NCBI GenBank assembly: GCA_963768165.1
Contig: CAVYHJ010000002.1
Location: 682,001 to 746,000, forward strand
Source of the DNA: CAVYHJ01 sp963768165 [NCBI: uncultured bacterium]
GTDB taxonomy: Bacteria > UBP4 > UBA4092
Reading direction: 5' to 3'
DNA: 64,000 nt
Part shown: positions 60,032-64,000 of the stretch, in pieces
Numbering within the stretch: position 1 is the first letter of the stretch
How the letters are laid out: each line of letters begins with the position of its first letter
Program-made: the position numbers and the translations under genes
The notes under the pieces: generated by a model
Seen by the model: the letters and a program-made list of their open reading frames with translations, nothing else
The model's database searches: none
Told to the model about the DNA's origin: nothing

Positions 60032-60607
60032 ATGAAAATTTATACGAAAACCGGGGACCGGGGAGAGACTTCTCTTTTTACCGGAGAACGTGTAAAGAAA
60101 TCATCTTTGCGGGTACAGGCCTACGGAACGGTGGATGAACTGAATTCCTGGCTGGGATTGTTATGCTCCACGATAACAGAAAAGGATGTTCGCAATGTAG
60201 TTACTCAAATTCAAATCGAGCTATTTGACCTGGGTGCCGATTTGGCTACACCGATTCAAAAAATAAAAAATAAACGGCACAAAGAGGTCCCGCGAATTTC
60301 CCAAAAACAAATCCGCCAGTTGGAAAGATGGATTGATCAATATCAGGAGGAGTTACCGCCCATAAAGAATTTTATTCTGCCGGGGGGTGCGGTGACTGCC
60401 GCTTATATTCATATCATGCGGGGTGTTTGCCGCCGCGCGGAACGAGACGTGGTACATTTGATGGAAAAGGAACACGTGGGCAGAAATGTGCTGATTTATT
60501 TAAACCGGTTATCGGATTTACTCTTTGTGTTGGCGCGTGTCCTCAATCACCGGCAACATATCCAGGAACCTATCTGGATTCCCGGTAAGAAAAAAGCGAA
60601 AGATTAA
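60032..60607 (+). CDS. pduO: Cob(I)yrinic acid a,c-diamide adenosyltransferase, PduO type
   Basis: PduO-type ATP:cob(I)alamin adenosyltransferase makes adenosylcobalamin. The 191-residue protein has the N-terminal ATP-binding motif KIYTKTGDRGETSLFTGERV, the VQAYGTVDELNSWLGLL helix, and the C-terminal RRAERDVVHLM and YLNRLSDLLFVLARV helices that complete the trimer site. ATG at 60032 has no Shine-Dalgarno; TATTATATA ends about 7 nt before it, so a leaderless mRNA is possible. No cobalamin riboswitch was seen upstream. Adenosylcobalamin or cobalamin use may relate to the B12-type radical SAM protein. Confidence 0.9.
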   Translation: MKIYTKTGDRGETSLFTGERVKKSSLRVQAYGTVDELNSWLGLLCSTITEKDVRNVVTQIQIELFDLGADLATPIQKIKNKRHKEVPRISQKQIRQLERWIDQYQEELPPIKNFILPGGAVTAAYIHIMRGVCRRAERDVVHLMEKEHVGRNVLIYLNRLSDLLFVLARVLNHRQHIQEPIWIPGKKKAKD

Positions 60608-60736
60608 TCTCCTTCCTCCCCTTGAGCCAGTTGTGTCAGAAAAAACATTTATGGAAATAATATTGCATCTCCTGTTATAATGATTCCTCAAATCTAATAA
60701 ACTAATCTAATCTCTCCATCAGGAAAGGAAAACAGT

Positions 60737-61435
60737 ATGGCATCTATAGAAAATAAATGGGCTTTAGTAACCGGCTCCAGCCGGGGTATCGGCCAACAAA
60801 TTGTCTGGGGACTAGCGAAACAAAAATGTAACGTCATTATCCATGGCCGGGATATCCAACATACCGATAAAACATTACAAAAAGTTAAAGAATGGGGTGT
60901 CAAAACTCATGTAGTGTCCGGGGAATTGGGAACTCCGGAAGGGATTCAGTCGGTTATTCAAGGTGTGAAAAATGGACCGGGACATGTCGATATTCTCTAT
61001 AACAATGCCGCGATTCAAAACCCCTGGAAATCTATCTGGGACATTACCCTGGATGAATGGCTGGATACCTTTAAAGTCAATCTTTTCGCTATGATTACCT
61101 TATGTAATGCCTTCGGTCCGGAAATGAAACGCCGGGAATATGGCAGAATTATCAATCTCACTTCCGGGATTAAAGACACTCCCAACCTGGCTCCCTATAG
61201 TGTCTCGAAAGCCGCCGTGGATAAATATACCCGCGACCTTGCGGCGGAATTAAAAGGGACCAATGTCCTGGTTAATATGCTGGACCCGGGTTGGCTGAAA
61301 ACCGATATGGGTGGGCCTAATGCCATGTTCCCACCGGAATCCGTGGTTCCGGGTGCGTTGGTTCCGGCATTATTGGAAGATAATGGACCGAGCGGTAAGT
61401 TCTATGCGGCACAGGATTATAAAGAACTACCATAG
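60737..61435 (+). CDS. Short-chain dehydrogenase/reductase
   Basis: The 232-residue classical SDR has TGSSRGIGQQ as the nucleotide motif, NNAAIQN after strand 4, NLTSGIKDTPNLAPYSVSKA with the Ser, Tyr and Lys catalytic residues, and DPGWLKTDMGG near the end. It uses NAD(P)H on an unknown carbonyl or hydroxyl substrate. AGGAAAGG precedes the ATG, and CTGTTATAATG, an extended -10, lies near 60672-60682. A strong terminator follows. FabG-like function is possible but unsupported by context. Confidence 0.85.
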   Translation: MASIENKWALVTGSSRGIGQQIVWGLAKQKCNVIIHGRDIQHTDKTLQKVKEWGVKTHVVSGELGTPEGIQSVIQGVKNGPGHVDILYNNAAIQNPWKSIWDITLDEWLDTFKVNLFAMITLCNAFGPEMKRREYGRIINLTSGIKDTPNLAPYSVSKAAVDKYTRDLAAELKGTNVLVNMLDPGWLKTDMGGPNAMFPPESVVPGALVPALLEDNGPSGKFYAAQDYKELP

Positions 61436-61445
61436 GATGGTTTGC

Positions 61446-61480
61446 TAGAGACGTCCCCCCTCCGGACGTCTCTATTTATT
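61446..61480 (+). terminator. Hairpin terminator, possibly bidirectional
   Basis: TAGAGACGTCC (61446-61456) and GGACGTCTCTA (61464-61474) form a perfect 11-bp stem around 7 nt, then TTTATT. It lies between the convergent SDR and C_GCAxxG_C_C genes. Confidence 0.75.
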
Positions 61481-61494
61481 ATTATAAAAACGAT

Positions 61495-61935
61495 TCACAA
61501 TATCTCTTCCAGGATATTCACCGCGCTCTCTACACATTTCACACAACGGGTATTGAACAGGTCTTTTTCTTTAAAAGTCTTTTGACCGGCTTCGGTTAAT
61601 AAATCACACCCGTTTAAAAGAGTACGGCATTGGGTCGACCCTTGTTCTTTGATAAACCGGTCGATCAACTCCCTGGTTTTGGTATAGGTATTATCCGTTG
61701 CCGATTTATCATCCACGAGTCCGCGACCATGTTTAAATCCCAAGACCATGATGGCACCACTGACTGCGCCACAGGTTTCTTGTTTTCGGCCCAGTCCGGC
61801 TCCAAATCCACAGGACAGTTTCAATGCGGTGTTTTTATCCATACCCAACTCCTGGCAATAGGCAAACAGTACCGATTGGGCACAATTATATCCACTCTTG
61901 AACTTATCAAGAGCGATTTCCGTTTTATTAACCAT
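61495..61935 (-). CDS. C_GCAxxG_C_C family redox protein
   Basis: The 146-residue protein has the defining motif of this family: YNCAQSVLFAYCQELG, KLSCGFGAGLGRKQETCGAV and SGAIMVLGF, then CRTLLNGCDL and TRCVKCVESAV at the C-terminus. These proteins are common in anaerobes, often near redox or metal-handling genes, and may carry an iron-sulfur cluster. AAGGAG lies 9 nt before the ATG. Function is not established for the family. Confidence 0.9.
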   Translation of the reverse strand: MVNKTEIALDKFKSGYNCAQSVLFAYCQELGMDKNTALKLSCGFGAGLGRKQETCGAVSGAIMVLGFKHGRGLVDDKSATDNTYTKTRELIDRFIKEQGSTQCRTLLNGCDLLTEAGQKTFKEKDLFNTRCVKCVESAVNILEEIL

Positions 61936-62064
61936 AGATGATTACTCCTTTATCAAGAGAATGAAGTGTAATTGAATAAATATAAAATAGACTCCCTTGG
62001 AATATCACTAACGGCTTATTGTTATGAGCAACAAACCACCAAGCCGAATATTCAATGGAATAGA

Positions 62065-62316
62065 TTATGAAATTGTTGGATTCCCTGCCAGATTGGATGG
62101 AGCACCGGCACCAGCCACGGATATTTTTTCTTTGGGCATAAATATCGCTAGAATGATATAGGCGATTAATCCTAACCCGCCCCAAAATAGTGTAATGATA
62201 AAAATGGCACGCCATAACCAAACGGGCAAAGGAGTATATTTACCCAATCCGCCGCATATCCCAAAGATTTTCTTGTCGTCTTTTGTTTTAGCTAAGTCTT
62301 TGAAATTATAAGTCAT
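62065..62316 (-). CDS. PspC-domain membrane protein
   Basis: The 83-residue protein has the PspC signature DKKIFGICGGLGKYTPLPVW, a membrane pair (LWRAIFIITLFWGGLGLIAY, IILAIFMPKE) and a short hydrophilic tail. PspC domains sense and respond to membrane stress in partnership with PspA, but no pspA is in the window. GGGAGGTGA precedes the ATG. It fits the envelope-stress theme of the Asp23 operon, though they are unlinked. Confidence 0.9.
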   Translation of the reverse strand: MTYNFKDLAKTKDDKKIFGICGGLGKYTPLPVWLWRAIFIITLFWGGLGLIAYIILAIFMPKEKISVAGAGAPSNLAGNPTIS

Positions 62317-62740
62317 TCGCCTTCACCTCCCTTATCACCAAGGTCGTGAATTATTTAACTATTCCCGTATTATATCATTATCTTTCTATATCATACTACG
62401 TTCAGCCTCATCTTGTATTGGATAAGACTTTCTGTTGACAAATTCAGTCATTTAGACTAGTCTACTCATATATAGTATTTTTGATTTATTGGTATTATTC
62501 CATTGTCAAAAAAGGAATTCATGTAGCCTTAGATATACCGATAAAGAATTCTTATGATTTTAACCAAATATAAGAAAGTAATCTTAGATAGAAATGCAGT
62601 TCAAGTAGACATCCCCTCTATAGCACATTTGGGAGACCATTCTCAAAAGGCAGGAAATTGAACTTATAGAATGGATTATTACTAAAATATAATAAGGTAC
62701 CAGTTTACCCGAACCTTCCGGTGAGCCTTGATAATCTATC
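62317..62740. other. Intergenic region between divergent genes
   Basis: This 424-bp gap is A/T-rich. TTGACA at 62434-62439 has no good -10 at 17 bp (TAGTCT), and TATATAGTA follows a further 15 bp on. No gene, hairpin or riboswitch stands out. Confidence 0.4.
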
Positions 62741-64000
62741 GTGGACAAAAATCTCAATCTTGATCAATTGAATAAGATAGAACAACGCTACCATACCTTC
62801 CTAAAACAAAGCGTGGAAGGGATATGGTGGTTTGAATCAGATAAACCCATGCCCGTCACGCTCCCTGAAAAAAAACAAATTGAGTATTTTTACCAACAAT
62901 ATTATTTAATAGAAGCCAACGAGGCTCTTGCCCAGATGTATGGATTTACCAGTGCAGATAAAATGATCGGTATGAAGCTGGAAGATATTCGGATTCCTCC
63001 GGATTATAATAACTGTCATTTATTAAAAGATTTTATCCGTTCCGGTTATCGGTTAACCAATGTCGAATCTCATATAGTGGATAAATCCGGGAAACATAAA
63101 TATTATCTCAGTAACTTGGTGGGTATCATTGAAAACGGGTTGTTGGTTGGGGGTTGGGGAATCCAGATGGATTTTTCCCGAAGTAAAAAAACCGAAACGG
63201 AATTGTCCAATGAACAAAGTTTGTTACAGTCCTTGATGGATCATATCCCGGATAGCATTTATTTCAAAGATACCAATGGACGGTATATTCGAATCAATAA
63301 ACCCATGGCCGAAAGTATGAAACTCCTCAATCCACAGGAGGCAATCGGAAAAACTGATTTTAATTTCTATCCTGTAGATATTGCCATCCAATATCAGGAG
63401 CAGGAACAAATGATCATGGCAACCGGCCAACCCATCATTGACCAGGTGGATTTTAATCCCCATTCCAGGCGATGGTGTTCCATCACTAAATCGGTTTGTC
63501 TCGATAAGCAAGGAAATGTCGCCGGGATTATTGGCATAAGCCGGGATATCACTGAACGCAAGTTGGCAGAGGAGGAAATCAAAACGCTGGCCATATCAGA
63601 CCGGCTGACACATCTGTTAAATTATATTGAATTTTACATTCAACTATCCGAAGAGATTGAACGTGCCAAAAGATATAAACGCAACTTTTGTCTCCTGATG
63701 GTGGATATTGATAATTTTAAACAGGTCAATGATACTTATGGTCATCAAGCCGGAAATGTAGTGATTTGTGATGTCGCCAATCTGCTCCGTGATTATGTCC
63801 GAAACGTCGATTATGTAGCGAGGTTTGGCGGGGATGAATTTACCATCCTGATGCCGGAGATCATTAAAAAAGATTCTTTAACCATAGCCGAACGTTTGTG
63901 TCGACTGATTCATCAACATGAGGTAACTCTTCCATCCGGGGATAAAATCCAAGTCACTGTGAGTATCGGGATAGCTTGTTATAGTGAGGATGGAAATACC
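62741..64000 (+). CDS. PAS-PAS-GGDEF diguanylate cyclase, 3' end cut
   Basis: The frame opens at GTG 62741, just after an in-frame stop, and is still open at the window end after 420 codons. Two PAS domains are seen (residues about 12-145 with EANEALAQMYGFTSADKMIG, and 155-275 with DHIPDSIYFKDTNGRYIRIN ending DITERKLAEEE), then a GGDEF domain from residue 285. The active-site loop ARFGGDEF is intact, and the RxxD inhibitory site (RNVD) lies five residues before it, so product-inhibited c-di-GMP synthesis is expected. No membrane segments are present, so the sensor is cytoplasmic. No strong Shine-Dalgarno is seen. Confidence 0.88.
   Translation, partial: MDKNLNLDQLNKIEQRYHTFLKQSVEGIWWFESDKPMPVTLPEKKQIEYFYQQYYLIEANEALAQMYGFTSADKMIGMKLEDIRIPPDYNNCHLLKDFIRSGYRLTNVESHIVDKSGKHKYYLSNLVGIIENGLLVGGWGIQMDFSRSKKTETELSNEQSLLQSLMDHIPDSIYFKDTNGRYIRINKPMAESMKLLNPQEAIGKTDFNFYPVDIAIQYQEQEQMIMATGQPIIDQVDFNPHSRRWCSITKSVCLDKQGNVAGIIGISRDITERKLAEEEIKTLAISDRLTHLLNYIEFYIQLSEEIERAKRYKRNFCLLMVDIDNFKQVNDTYGHQAGNVVICDVANLLRDYVRNVDYVARFGGDEFTILMPEIIKKDSLTIAERLCRLIHQHEVTLPSGDKIQVTVSIGIACYSEDGNT

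Overview
The window reads as a chromosomal segment of an uncultivated bacterium that I cannot place in a phylum from sequence alone. Phosphoheptose isomerase (GmhA) and an LplT-Aas lysophospholipid recycling fusion point to a diderm envelope, while an Asp23/AmaP/DUF2273 operon is a set best known from Firmicutes. KorAB-type 2-oxoacid:ferredoxin oxidoreductase, an Fe-S aldo/keto reductase, a C_GCAxxG_C_C protein and radical SAM enzymes suggest an anaerobic or microaerophilic life. Standard sigma-70 promoters (TTGACA, 17 bp, TATAAT) and good Shine-Dalgarno sites are common. Gene density is moderate and the intergenic DNA is rich in palindromes and dispersed repeats.

Layout. 1-10.9 kb: a truncated TrmH-like methyltransferase, aspartate-semialdehyde dehydrogenase, a Gfo/Idh/MocA dehydrogenase, three tandem paralogous membrane proteins, a broken prepilin, a GT-C-like membrane protein with a PA14 lipoprotein, an ankyrin protein and korAB. 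11-18 kb: the two electron-transfer subunits of a molybdenum hydroxylase without the catalytic subunit, a membrane/beta-propeller protein, threonine synthase, a HEAT-like secreted protein and a REP/IS200-type transposase with palindromic repeats beside it. 18-25 kb: the 1.1-1.2 k-residue LplT-Aas fusion, interrupted in frame by two REP-like palindromes, then small exported proteins and a partial tandem duplication. 25-33 kb: Fe-S aldo/keto reductase, an exported clan GH-A-like glycosidase, tRNA-Glu(CTC), and a large exported kelch-PKD protein. 33-40.6 kb: gmhA, the Asp23 operon, an ECF sigma factor with a membrane partner, RraA-like and PPC/DUF296 proteins, an exported kelch-like protein, and a phosphoglucosamine-mutase-like enzyme.

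40.7-51 kb is the most distinctive region: eight tandem exported right-handed beta-helix paralogs, several with their own consensus promoter, sharing a nearly constant N-terminal block but carrying three interchangeable C-terminal types, plus one unrelated repeat protein in the middle. 51-64 kb: an NDUFA9-like dehydrogenase, an HpnJ-like radical SAM enzyme whose conserved reading frame starts at ACG, a second radical SAM protein, an exported kelch-like protein, an S53 (sedolisin) peptidase without a prodomain, PduO adenosyltransferase, an SDR, a C_GCAxxG_C_C protein, a PspC protein and a PAS-GGDEF protein cut by the window end.

Several signals link distant parts of the window. (1) A roughly 540-residue C-terminal module of unknown function is shared by the kelch-PKD protein and the S53 peptidase. 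(2) A 15-40 bp promoter-like element containing an extended -10 occurs upstream of the glycosidase, the kelch-PKD gene, one kelch-like gene and the broken prepilin. (3) A roughly 230 bp intergenic repeat, present three times, always carries four 11-bp units ending in CTCC (one unit in one copy is degenerate). Together these suggest a coordinated set of exported surface or extracellular proteins, but that is inference.
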